Shown here: positions 7,275 through 14,634 of the stretch, piece after piece | How positions within the stretch are numbered: the stretch's first letter is position 1 | How the letters are laid out: every line of letters starts with the position of its first letter | From: Candidatus Aminicenantota bacterium | GTDB taxonomy: Bacteria; Acidobacteriota; Aminicenantia; Aminicenantales; Aminicenantaceae | DNA: 21,221 nucleotides | Direction of reading: 5' to 3' | Assembly: GCA_016926925.1 (NCBI GenBank) | Contig: JAFGNQ010000349.1 | Coordinates: 1-21,221, forward strand | The notes under the pieces: generated by a model | The model's database searches: none | Seen by the model: only the letters and a program-made list of their open reading frames with translations | What the model was told of the DNA's origin: nothing | Position numbers and translations under genes: made by a program

Positions 7275-8444
7275 ATGATAACGCTCATCGAGGGGGGCGA
7301 GGTATACACACCGGTCCCTTTAGGCAAAAAGGACCTTCTGATCCTGGATACCAAAATCGGTGCTGTCTACTCACCAGGTGATATCACCATCACAGGTCTC
7401 GACGTCCACAGGATTTCCGCTAAGGGAAGGATGGTCGTGCCAGGATTCATAGACAATCACGTCCATATCTTAGGAGGTGGCGGCGAGGGCGGTCCAGCGA
7501 CACGAGCTCCGGAAATTATGATCGAAAACATCCTAGCGAGCGGGGTGACGACTCTTATCGGGTGTCTTGGAACCGATGGGACGACTCGCCACATGGAATC
7601 ACTTCTGGCAAAAGCCAGGGGGCTCGAGATCGAGGGCGTCAGCACGTATATTTTCACCGGTTCTTACCAAATTCCAGTTGTCACTATAACGGGAAGTGTG
7701 CGCTCCGACCTCATCCTGATTGATAAAGTTATCGGAGCCGGAGAGATCGCTATCTCCGATCATCGATCGGCACAGCCGACATTTGAAGAATTTGCGCGGC
7801 TCGCGGCAGAATGCCGGGTGGGGGGCATGCTGGGAGGAAAAGCGGGAATCCTACATTGCCATCTGGGGGACGGCCCGCGTAAACTCGAAATGTTGTTCAG
7901 GCTGGTCGCGGATACGGAAATCCCGATCACTCAGATCATTCCCACTCATTGCAACCGCAGTGAAGCCCTGCTGCAAGATGCCATCACTTTCATCAACCAA
8001 GGCGGCACCATAGACCTGACGGCAAACCCAAATCCGGCATCCCAAGATACTGTCGGAATCAGTATTGCCGAAGTTGTCCGCACCTGCCAGGATAGGAATG
8101 TTCCCATCACCCGTATTACCGTGAGCTCGGATGCCAATGGCAGCATGCCTGTTTTTGACAAGGACGGAAAACTCATAAAACTGACCATCGCATCCCAAGA
8201 CAGCCTTCTCAAAAATTTCAAATATCTGATCACTGAAACCATTCTACCGGTCGAGGATGCTCTCCGGTTGTTTGCTACTACGCCCGCAGATTTTTACAAA
8301 CTTGAGAGCAAAGGAAAAATCCAATCCGGGAAGGACGCCGACCTGATCATATTAGACCGGGATCTCAATCTATCGGACGCGTTTCATATGGGGAAACAAA
8401 CAGTGCGCAACGGCCGGCTTTGTGTCACAGGGACATTTTCTTAG
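7275..8444 (+). CDS. iadA: Isoaspartyl dipeptidase (beta-aspartyl peptidase, M38)
   Basis: Amidohydrolase-superfamily metallopeptidase that hydrolyses beta-aspartyl (isoaspartyl) dipeptides released from damaged proteins. It has 389 residues, the usual length. Metal ligands are in place: His62/His64 (DNHVHILGGG), His196 (HCHLGDG), His225 (PTHCNR) and Asp286 (SSDANGS). Glu71 in GGGGEGG matches the substrate-binding glutamate of the E. coli enzyme, and the ISDHRSAQP block is strongly diagnostic. The position of the carbamylated lysine (Lys162 in E. coli IadA) is Glu157 here (GAGEIAISD). The ATG has AGGAG a few bases upstream. The adjacent NhaC-family transporter, 64 bp downstream on the same strand, probably shares the transcript. 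Confidence 0.9.
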   Translation: MITLIEGGEVYTPVPLGKKDLLILDTKIGAVYSPGDITITGLDVHRISAKGRMVVPGFIDNHVHILGGGGEGGPATRAPEIMIENILASGVTTLIGCLGTDGTTRHMESLLAKARGLEIEGVSTYIFTGSYQIPVVTITGSVRSDLILIDKVIGAGEIAISDHRSAQPTFEEFARLAAECRVGGMLGGKAGILHCHLGDGPRKLEMLFRLVADTEIPITQIIPTHCNRSEALLQDAITFINQGGTIDLTANPNPASQDTVGISIAEVVRTCQDRNVPITRITVSSDANGSMPVFDKDGKLIKLTIASQDSLLKNFKYLITETILPVEDALRLFATTPADFYKLESKGKIQSGKDADLIILDRDLNLSDAFHMGKQTVRNGRLCVTGTFS

Positions 8445-8508
8445 CAATCTTGACTCAACCGAGTCTTCGAATCGAACTTATAAATTTATTCCTGTGAGGC
8501 CAAAGATA

Positions 8509-9936
8509 ATGGCAGACAAAACCACAAAAACTCCCATACCCAACCGAAAACCGAGCTTTGTCGTTTCTCTCATCCCCCTGATAGCCATGGCACTGTTGTT
8601 GGGTGTCGGCTACGGAATCTACAAAATTCGGCCTCAGGTGCTCCTCGTGGCCGCAGCCTTTATAACAGGATTTATGGGTTTCTTGCTGAAGTTTAAATGG
8701 CTGGACATGGAACGAGGGATCGTTGACAGCATCCATAAAGCCATGCCCGCCATTCTGATCATGCTCTGTGTGGGCATTCTCATTGGCGCCTGGATAGCCT
8801 GCGGGACCATCCCCATGGTCATTTATTACGGGCTTAAATTGATTTCTCCCAAATTTTTTCTGGTCACCACCTGCTTTGTTTGTTCTCTAACCTCTCTTGC
8901 CACCGGAACTTCATGGGGAACGATCGGGACACTCGGTGTTGCATTTATCGGGATTGCCATGGGACTCGGAATTCCTCTGGGGCCTGCGGCGGGAGCCATC
9001 GTAGCCGGCGCTTACTTCGGTGATAAAATGTCTCCTTTCTCCGATGTGACAAACCTGGCACCGGTCGCTGCAGGATCAAACCTTTTCGATCATATCAAAC
9101 ATATGATGTGGTCGGCCACGCCTGCATGGCTCTTGGGAATGTTGGTGTACTTCATTATCGGGCTGAGGTACGGAGCGGTGAAGGTCAAATCGGAAAGTCT
9201 GAACCTCATTACCCAAACACTCGCCTCTCATTTCAACTTCAGCATTATTTTGCTGCTCCCCATGATCATCGTTTTTTATTTCGCAGCAACAAAAAAACCG
9301 ACCATTCCGGGCATGCTGTTATCCTCTCTTATTGCAGGAATCTTAGCCTTGGTCTTTCAGAACACTTCGGTGGCAGAAATTGCAGCTGCCTTGAACACAG
9401 GTTACGAAGCCCACACCGGCGTTCTTCAGGTTGACCGTCTCATCTCGCGGGGGGGAATGATGAGCATGATGGAAACACAGCTGGTTGCATTCACCGCATT
9501 CAGCTTCGGAGGAATCATGCAACGCACGGGCATGCTCCAAGTCATTCTGGATAAAGTGATGAAATTCACGAATAAAACCTGGAGTCTTGTGCTCACGACC
9601 ATTTCGTCTTCGATCGCGACTGCGCTCATCACCGGAAGTTCCTATCTTTCCATGATAATCCCCGGGGAACTGCTCGCCCCTATCTACAAGAAAACAAATC
9701 TGGCCGCAAAGAATCTTTCACGAATAATCGAAGAGTGCGGGGCTATAGTCGTGCCGCTTATTCCCTGGAGCATGGCCGGGGTCTATATAACCGGGACGAT
9801 CGGAGTATCCACTTTCACCTATCTTCCATGGGCCGTGATGAATTACTGTGCCGTATTGATCCTAGCCGTCTTCGGTTTCACAGGCTTCACCATGGCCGGG
9901 AAGATTCGGGAGGACGAAACACAGATCGGAAGCTGA
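8509..9936 (+). CDS. nhaC: NhaC-family Na+/H+ antiporter or Na+-coupled solute transporter
   Basis: Polytopic inner-membrane protein of the NhaC family, 475 residues from the ATG at 8509, with roughly eleven or twelve hydrophobic segments. Diagnostic blocks are GTSWGTIGTLG beginning at about residue 133 and GDKMSPFSD at 171-179. The frame can open upstream at a GTG at 8422, but that would overlap iadA by 23 bases and add a polar, unconserved-looking extension. The ATG at 8509 has GAGG about 10 bases before it and starts directly before the first hydrophobic segment. NhaC-type proteins include Na+/H+ antiporters and malate/lactate exchangers. The pairing with iadA suggests the substrate could be an amino acid or dipeptide, which is inference only. 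Confidence 0.85.
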   Translation: MADKTTKTPIPNRKPSFVVSLIPLIAMALLLGVGYGIYKIRPQVLLVAAAFITGFMGFLLKFKWLDMERGIVDSIHKAMPAILIMLCVGILIGAWIACGTIPMVIYYGLKLISPKFFLVTTCFVCSLTSLATGTSWGTIGTLGVAFIGIAMGLGIPLGPAAGAIVAGAYFGDKMSPFSDVTNLAPVAAGSNLFDHIKHMMWSATPAWLLGMLVYFIIGLRYGAVKVKSESLNLITQTLASHFNFSIILLLPMIIVFYFAATKKPTIPGMLLSSLIAGILALVFQNTSVAEIAAALNTGYEAHTGVLQVDRLISRGGMMSMMETQLVAFTAFSFGGIMQRTGMLQVILDKVMKFTNKTWSLVLTTISSSIATALITGSSYLSMIIPGELLAPIYKKTNLAAKNLSRIIEECGAIVVPLIPWSMAGVYITGTIGVSTFTYLPWAVMNYCAVLILAVFGFTGFTMAGKIREDETQIGS

Positions 9937-9978
9937 GTCCCGTCCTCAGATTCTTTTTGCGGTCTGAAGCGAAAGCAT

Positions 9979-10013
9979 CCCCTAATGCTTCCATTCAAAA
10001 AAATGATTGGGGG
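9979..10013. terminator. Hairpin between convergent nhaC and GT87-like genes
   Basis: CCCCTAAT (9979-9986) pairs with ATTGGGGG (10006-10013), with one G-T pair and an inner CATT/AATG helix. A competing perfect repeat, AAGCAT-CCCCTA-ATGCTT, overlaps it. Neither has a clean T tract on either strand. Position between two convergent gene ends is the main argument for a transcription-end role. Confidence 0.3.
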
Positions 10014-10115
10014 GAAAGCACAGATGAACATTGCTCGTTCCCGCTTGCATTTAGGGCAAGGGGAGGTGATGCTCGGTACGGTGCAGAGCTCAAAAGCATG
10101 ACTTGTCAACTGGAA

Positions 10116-11273
10116 TCATTCAACAGATGGCACGATCGGAGGCGGCGGGTTCTCTTTCCAAAGTCTGAAAAACAACCAGCCGACGATTCCCGTTAGAAAG
10201 ATATACCCCACTGTCTTGAGATGGAATGCACGCGCCCAGAGCAGCCACGCCCGAGGCACGATATCGGAGTAGAAAACCGGAATCAGGAGCAAACTCATCA
10301 CCCAGGATGACCAGTAAATCCAGGCTCTTCGGGATGTGGACAGGGCTGCCATGCCTATCAAGAAAATACTGGTCGACGCCAGGATGGAAGTGGCGGATTC
10401 GCTGAGATAAGAAAAAAGCAGGATATACAATCCGTTTACAGGAAGCAGGAAACGGTGCAGGCCGTTTTTCCATCCTTTCCGAAAAAGCCAGAAGGATGCA
10501 AATCCGATACCGAACCCCACAAAAACGGCCAAAGGATTACGGATGGACTGTGGGATCCCGAAATGGAGCTCAAGGAAGTTTCCGAGATCCAACATCTCCA
10601 GGTTTCGTGTCTGATCCCAGTGCATGAGGGCAGACCATTCCTGAAGGAGCTTCAGGTTGCGACCAAATCCCAGAAGCACTCCGGGAAGAGCAAACCAGAG
10701 TCCCAACCCCAACCAGAACGCGCTCCAGAATTTTTTTTTGAGATCCGTCATCAGACACAAGGCCAGCGTGAAGGGAAAGAGCTTTATGTTGGTTGCCAGC
10801 GCAAGAACCAGACCTGATTTCAGGAGTTTTCCTTCGATATATTGCGCAGATGCCAAAAGCATCAGGCCGAATATGGCGGCATTTACCTGGCAGATTTGGA
10901 CGGAGAGCGTAACATCCGTAAATACAGAACAAAAGGCGATTATCACGACGAGCTTAGATTGATCCAAGCTGAGACCCACAGTTTTAGCCCATCGCTGGAA
11001 TCCCCAAAAAAACAACCAATATTGAAAAAAAACGAAAATAAATGTTCCGACCTCATCTTGCAAGAGCGAAAAGGGAATCATCATCAAGGCTGCAAGCGGA
11101 CTGTATTTGAAAAAATCCAATCCCTGCCGGTGTGCATAAGGATTCTGTCCCTCCAGAAGGCTGCCTGCGGCCGTGATATAAACCTGGTAATTATTGGGAT
11201 GCTTGACGAGCGCCACATGTAGACAGACGGCAACCGTTAGTAACAGGAGGAAAATAACAGCGGCACGTCTCAC
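10116..11273 (-). CDS. GT87-like (DUF2029) integral-membrane glycosyltransferase
   Basis: Polytopic membrane protein of 385 residues that resembles the GT-C-fold GT87/DUF2029 group, whose characterised members transfer mannose from polyprenyl-phosphate-mannose on the periplasmic face. Around ten hydrophobic segments are visible. The N-terminal helix is followed by an extracytoplasmic loop (NPYAHRQGLDFFKYSPLAA), and the FKYSPLAALMMIPF motif matches the F-K-Y-P-P-L signature of the group. NIKLFPFTL further on fits the conserved K-x-F-P segment. It starts at GTG (11273), and the TGA of the upstream GT4 gene overlaps by 4 bases (GTGA). The two are thus probably co-translated and act in the same glycan pathway. 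Donor and acceptor are unknown. Confidence 0.72.
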   Translation of the reverse strand: MRRAAVIFLLLLTVAVCLHVALVKHPNNYQVYITAAGSLLEGQNPYAHRQGLDFFKYSPLAALMMIPFSLLQDEVGTFIFVFFQYWLFFWGFQRWAKTVGLSLDQSKLVVIIAFCSVFTDVTLSVQICQVNAAIFGLMLLASAQYIEGKLLKSGLVLALATNIKLFPFTLALCLMTDLKKKFWSAFWLGLGLWFALPGVLLGFGRNLKLLQEWSALMHWDQTRNLEMLDLGNFLELHFGIPQSIRNPLAVFVGFGIGFASFWLFRKGWKNGLHRFLLPVNGLYILLFSYLSESATSILASTSIFLIGMAALSTSRRAWIYWSSWVMSLLLIPVFYSDIVPRAWLLWARAFHLKTVGYIFLTGIVGWLFFRLWKENPPPPIVPSVE

Positions 11274-12382
11274 AATAGAAGCTTTACGTTTTTTTCCTTG
11301 GCAATTCGCTCGTACTCGTCAATGACTTTGGACGCCATGGCTCTAGCAGAGAACTTCCGGTGGACGAGTTCATAACCCCTTTGCCCCAGAAGCTTTCCAA
11401 ATTTCCTGTCTTTATATATGCGGATTATTGCATCGGCCAGAGCCGCAGAATCCCGAGAAGGAACGAGCAAGCCTGTCTCTTCGTGCACTACGACTTCAGG
11501 GATTCCACCGGCCTGCGTCGCGACTACCGGCAAACGGCTGGCCATAGCCTCCAGAATGCTGCTCCCCATACCTTCCAGGTAAGACGAAAGCACAAAGAGA
11601 TCCAACGAGGCCATGATCTGCGGGATATCATCCCGAAATCCCAAAAAAAACACCATGTCTTCGACATGAATCTCCCTAGCCTGTTTACTCAATTCTATCT
11701 TCAAAGGCCCCGCTCCAACGATTATCACTTTAACCTTGGGAGCTTTCTGTTTAAGGACTCGAGTGGCCTCGATCAAGTATTTATGGCCTTTGTGGTCAGC
11801 AAGATGGGCAACAATTCCGACCAGAAAATCATCGAGGGCAAAAGAAAGCTCGTTTCGCAGATAGGCACTTGAGGCGACATCCTCAAACGAAGAGTAATCG
11901 ACTCCATCAGGAATGACCCTGATTTTTTCCGGATCGATCCCCCCTTCCGCGAGGACACCCTTCACCTCCTGAGATACGGCGATCACGACATCGATATCTT
12001 TGGTGTATTTGATACGGGAAAGAGGGTTCGCCTTCAAAGGAAAATCTACTTTCCTTGATATCACTCTCAGCGGAATCTTCGCCCATGAGGCCGCGGCCGA
12101 ACCTATAGCCAAGGAATGGGCGTCGTGAAAATGAACCAAGCGACCTCTGTGACGCTTCATTTTCCTGCCTAATTTGAGAACGGCGAGAAAATCCATCTCG
12201 CTTCTCATCCGCAAAGGCCAAACAGGCACCGACGCCTCGGACGCTTTCTGGTGCAGAGGACTATCCGGCTGGACAATGAGATGTACGGAATACCCTCGCA
12301 CGAGCAGTTCCTGAGTGAGCAAAAGAGTTTGCTTTTGACCTCCTCTCCATTCTTTACCGGCATCTAGCTGGAACAGGCTCAC
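11270..12382 (-). CDS. GT4-family glycosyltransferase
   Basis: Retaining GT-B-fold glycosyltransferase of family GT4, 370 residues, cytoplasmic. The N-terminal domain begins LDAGKEWRGGQKQTLLL, with the glycine-rich acceptor-side loop at 14-16. IPDGVD at 157-162 precedes the C-terminal nucleotide-sugar domain. The EX7E motif is Glu270 and Glu278 in YLEGMGSSILEAMA, followed by AGGIPEVV. The N-terminus resembles sugar transferases of lipopolysaccharide core or O-antigen assembly. The start is GTG at 12382 with GGAGAG about 4 bases upstream. It lies 65 bp after the zinc-knuckle gene and overlaps the GT87-like gene by 4 bases. Confidence 0.88.
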   Translation of the reverse strand: MSLFQLDAGKEWRGGQKQTLLLTQELLVRGYSVHLIVQPDSPLHQKASEASVPVWPLRMRSEMDFLAVLKLGRKMKRHRGRLVHFHDAHSLAIGSAAASWAKIPLRVISRKVDFPLKANPLSRIKYTKDIDVVIAVSQEVKGVLAEGGIDPEKIRVIPDGVDYSSFEDVASSAYLRNELSFALDDFLVGIVAHLADHKGHKYLIEATRVLKQKAPKVKVIIVGAGPLKIELSKQAREIHVEDMVFFLGFRDDIPQIMASLDLFVLSSYLEGMGSSILEAMASRLPVVATQAGGIPEVVVHEETGLLVPSRDSAALADAIIRIYKDRKFGKLLGQRGYELVHRKFSARAMASKVIDEYERIAKEKNVKLLL

Positions 12383-12447
12383 GAATCTCTCCTTTTGTTT
12401 GGACTCTGTACATTCAGTTCAAACCACTCGAGAAGGGGATGAAACAA

Positions 12448-12717
12448 TCAATCCTCAGGATCGACCTTGGAAAACGCCTCCTTAAACTTTTCCTGGGCTT
12501 TTTTCTTTTTTTCCCTTTCTAAGGCCGCGGTGGCTTCAAATTTGTGGTCGAATTCGCTCTTTCGTTTTTTTTCCTTGGCAAGCAGCTCATCCAGGGATCC
12601 CTTCTTTTTCTTTCCCTTTTCCGACTTCATCACATCCTGGGTTGCGGGATCAATCCAGAGGTCAGATTGACACACGGGACAGGTTACGACAAACACACTC
12701 TGTTTATCCTTGTTCAT
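12448..12717 (-). CDS. Small zinc-knuckle-like protein with a lysine-rich coiled-coil tail
   Basis: An 89-residue protein starting VFVVTCPVCQSDLWID. It has one CPVC pair (Cys13, Cys16) in a beta-hairpin-like context followed by an extremely charged helical tail rich in Lys and Glu from about residue 31. Only one CxxC is present, so a complete zinc ribbon would need dimerisation or a partner. The frame opens at a TTG at 12735, but the ATG at 12717 gives a more natural start. No Shine-Dalgarno sequence precedes either, and a promoter fits directly upstream of the ATG, so the message may be leaderless. It probably heads the transcript into the two glycosyltransferases. The function is not known to me. 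Confidence 0.7.
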   Translation of the reverse strand: MNKDKQSVFVVTCPVCQSDLWIDPATQDVMKSEKGKKKKGSLDELLAKEKKRKSEFDHKFEATAALEREKKKKAQEKFKEAFSKVDPED

Positions 12718-12725
12718 TTGTAGCC

Positions 12726-12754
12726 AATGTAGCAAAAAATCAAGCGCTTCACAA
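12726..12754 (-). promoter_or_regulatory. Candidate extended -10 promoter of the zinc-knuckle gene
   Basis: On the minus strand TTGTGA (12749-12754) and TACATT (12726-12731) are 17 bases apart, and TGC before TACATT gives an extended -10 (TGnTAnnnT). The ATG begins only 8 bases after the -10 hexamer, so transcription would start at or within about three bases of it. Confidence 0.45.
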
Positions 12755-12913
12755 GCCCAGGCTCAGAGCAGGAAGCATCCCCATTTCCGAAAAGCACACT
12801 GTCTCCATTCTGAAAGGAATTGAGTCAAAGTTTGTTTTCACCAAAGTCGGGCAAGGATATGCCGCATCTCATTTCTATAGAATCTATAAAATCATGGACA
12901 GAAACAGGACCTC

Positions 12914-14350
12914 TTATCCGGCTGTTTCCAAATCCTCTTTTTGATCCACAGGAATGGTTATTTTGTGTTTTTTAATCAGTTTGAAAAGTCCTTGTCTGCT
13001 GATCCCGATTTCCTCCGCCGTTTTGGATCTATTGTACTGAAATTTCGCCAAAGCCTGATTGAGAAATCTCTTTTCAAACTCTGCCTTGGCATGAAAATAG
13101 TTGTATTTAACAGGAGAATGGCTTTCCCCCTTAGGGTTTATCCACCTCGAGAGATGTTCTTCCTTAATGATCTCCCGGCCTTCGCTCAGAATCAGGCATC
13201 TTTGAATTTCATTTTGCATCTCCCTGACATTTCCCGGCCAGGAATAATTCATCAAGAGCTCGAGACATCGTGGAGAAAAATAAGTTCTTTCCCGGTCCAT
13301 TTCCCTGCTGTAAGCAGCAAGAAAGTGATTCAAAAGGCAGAGGATGTCTTCTCTTCGCTCCCTGAGTGGGGGAATTTCTATGGAAATGATCTTCAGGCGA
13401 TAGTACAGGTCCTCACGGAAGGATCTTCTGGCAACTTCCCTTTCCAGGTCCTTATTGGTGGCACTGATGAAGCGCACATCGACCCTGCGCACTCGGTTGT
13501 CTCCCACTCTTCTGAATTCCTTCTCCTGTAACAGCCGAAGAAATTTGGATTGAAGAGAAAACGATAGGTCGCCGACCTCATCGAGAAAAAATGTTCCACC
13601 GTCGGCCTCATCCACAAGACCTATCCTGTCTCTCATCGCGCCCGTAAACGCGCCCCTTACATGGCCGAAAAGTTCACTCTCGAGGAGATACTCGGGAATA
13701 GCCCCACAATTCACAGCGACAAACTTGCCCTGTTTCCGGTGACCCGTCTCGTGTATCGCCCGTGCAGCCAATTCTTTTCCCGTTCCACTCTCGCCCCAGA
13801 TAAAAACAGGAACGTCGTTACTTTTGACTCTATCGATCAACTGCATCACCATTTGGTGGGACTCGCTGGTCCCGACGAGAAGCCCGTTGCGCAAATCCCG
13901 AATCGGACTGTCAAAACAGCAGCCCATTCGATTCTTGAGAATATGATAGAGGGGTTTTATCAATCCCATCACTGAGTCCAGATTAGTTTCAGTAAAGGGA
14001 TTGGATCCAGAGCCTCTCATCAAACAAACAACACCCAGCGGTTTATCCCTGCAAAACAACGGAAGACAGAAAAGAGAGCATCTCTCCAAAGCGATATTGT
14101 TTTCGATACCTAAGAGACTGCCGTCATTATTTTTTAGAGGGAGAACGACCGGACATTTGCTTCTTAAGGTGTGTCGTATAATGCGTTCGAAACAAGGCTC
14201 CTCTTCCCTGGAGAGCAGAGCTGAATTCCCGCTGGACAAGAGGGTTTGAGGGTCATCGCAAAGGTGCAACAAGACACACTCTGCAGGCACCGCTTCCTTT
14301 AGGAAGTCGAGGAATTTGATGAGTGAAGAATGCAACGAAATATTTTCCAT
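12914..14350 (-). CDS. Sigma-54-dependent transcriptional activator, GAF-like sensor/AAA+/Fis-type HTH
   Basis: Enhancer-binding protein that would remodel sigma-54 RNA polymerase using ATP, 478 residues. An N-terminal GAF-like sensor region spans about 1-150. The AAA+ domain follows, with Walker A GESGTGKE (186-193), the sigma-54 contact loop GAFTGA (233-238), Walker B GGTFFLDE (251-258), an FREDLYYRL arginine-finger region (311-319) and WPGNVREM (371-378). A Fis-type helix-turn-helix lies at about 440-463 ([19 protein letters not shown]). There is no receiver domain, so a ligand or redox signal to the sensor region is likelier than a kinase. The sensor region is cysteine-rich, with ten Cys in the first 145 residues. 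No convincing -24/-12 promoter was seen nearby, so targets may lie elsewhere. The ATG at 14350 has only a weak GGA element upstream. Confidence 0.9.
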   Translation of the reverse strand: MENISLHSSLIKFLDFLKEAVPAECVLLHLCDDPQTLLSSGNSALLSREEEPCFERIIRHTLRSKCPVVLPLKNNDGSLLGIENNIALERCSLFCLPLFCRDKPLGVVCLMRGSGSNPFTETNLDSVMGLIKPLYHILKNRMGCCFDSPIRDLRNGLLVGTSESHQMVMQLIDRVKSNDVPVFIWGESGTGKELAARAIHETGHRKQGKFVAVNCGAIPEYLLESELFGHVRGAFTGAMRDRIGLVDEADGGTFFLDEVGDLSFSLQSKFLRLLQEKEFRRVGDNRVRRVDVRFISATNKDLEREVARRSFREDLYYRLKIISIEIPPLRERREDILCLLNHFLAAYSREMDRERTYFSPRCLELLMNYSWPGNVREMQNEIQRCLILSEGREIIKEEHLSRWINPKGESHSPVKYNYFHAKAEFEKRFLNQALAKFQYNRSKTAEEIGISRQGLFKLIKKHKITIPVDQKEDLETAG

Positions 14351-14634
14351 TTTTTGGATCCGGATAAAAAGAATGCATGAAGAGCTTCAGAAAAGCTTCG
14401 AGCATGATCCTCTCAGTTAACGCTCCGGCCTGACTCGTTTTCTCACCGGAAAAACGGCAAGATTCATATAAGGAGCGCATAAGCCCGAGCGAGTCACCAT
14501 CCGTTCGAGACGCATGGTGCTGGGTGGAAGAGTCTTCGACAGAAACGAATAATGCCTCGATTCCTACGGTACGAGAACAGTGCGCTTAACAGAAATGGGG
14601 ATGCCTGGGAAACGGTGTGGCAGGATTGAAAACT
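14351..14634. other. 284-bp intergenic region between the TPR gene and the sigma-54 activator
   Basis: Both flanking genes are on the minus strand. A minus-strand open frame (14253-14480) runs into the activator gene out of frame and has no recognisable product. I see no tRNA, strong terminator or convincing promoter. Confidence 0.5.

Noticed and set aside
9371..9385. TGGCAGAAATTGC as a sigma-54 -24/-12 promoter
   Set aside because: Spacing between the GG and GC elements is 8 rather than 10 bases, and it lies in the middle of nhaC.
14253..14480. Minus-strand 75-codon frame overlapping the sigma-54 activator start
   Set aside because: It mostly overlaps the activator in another frame, has no recognisable product, and the activator has its own ATG at a sensible place.
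14490..14520. T-loop-like GTTCGAGAC suggesting a tRNA
   Set aside because: No matching acceptor, D or anticodon stems could be built on either side.
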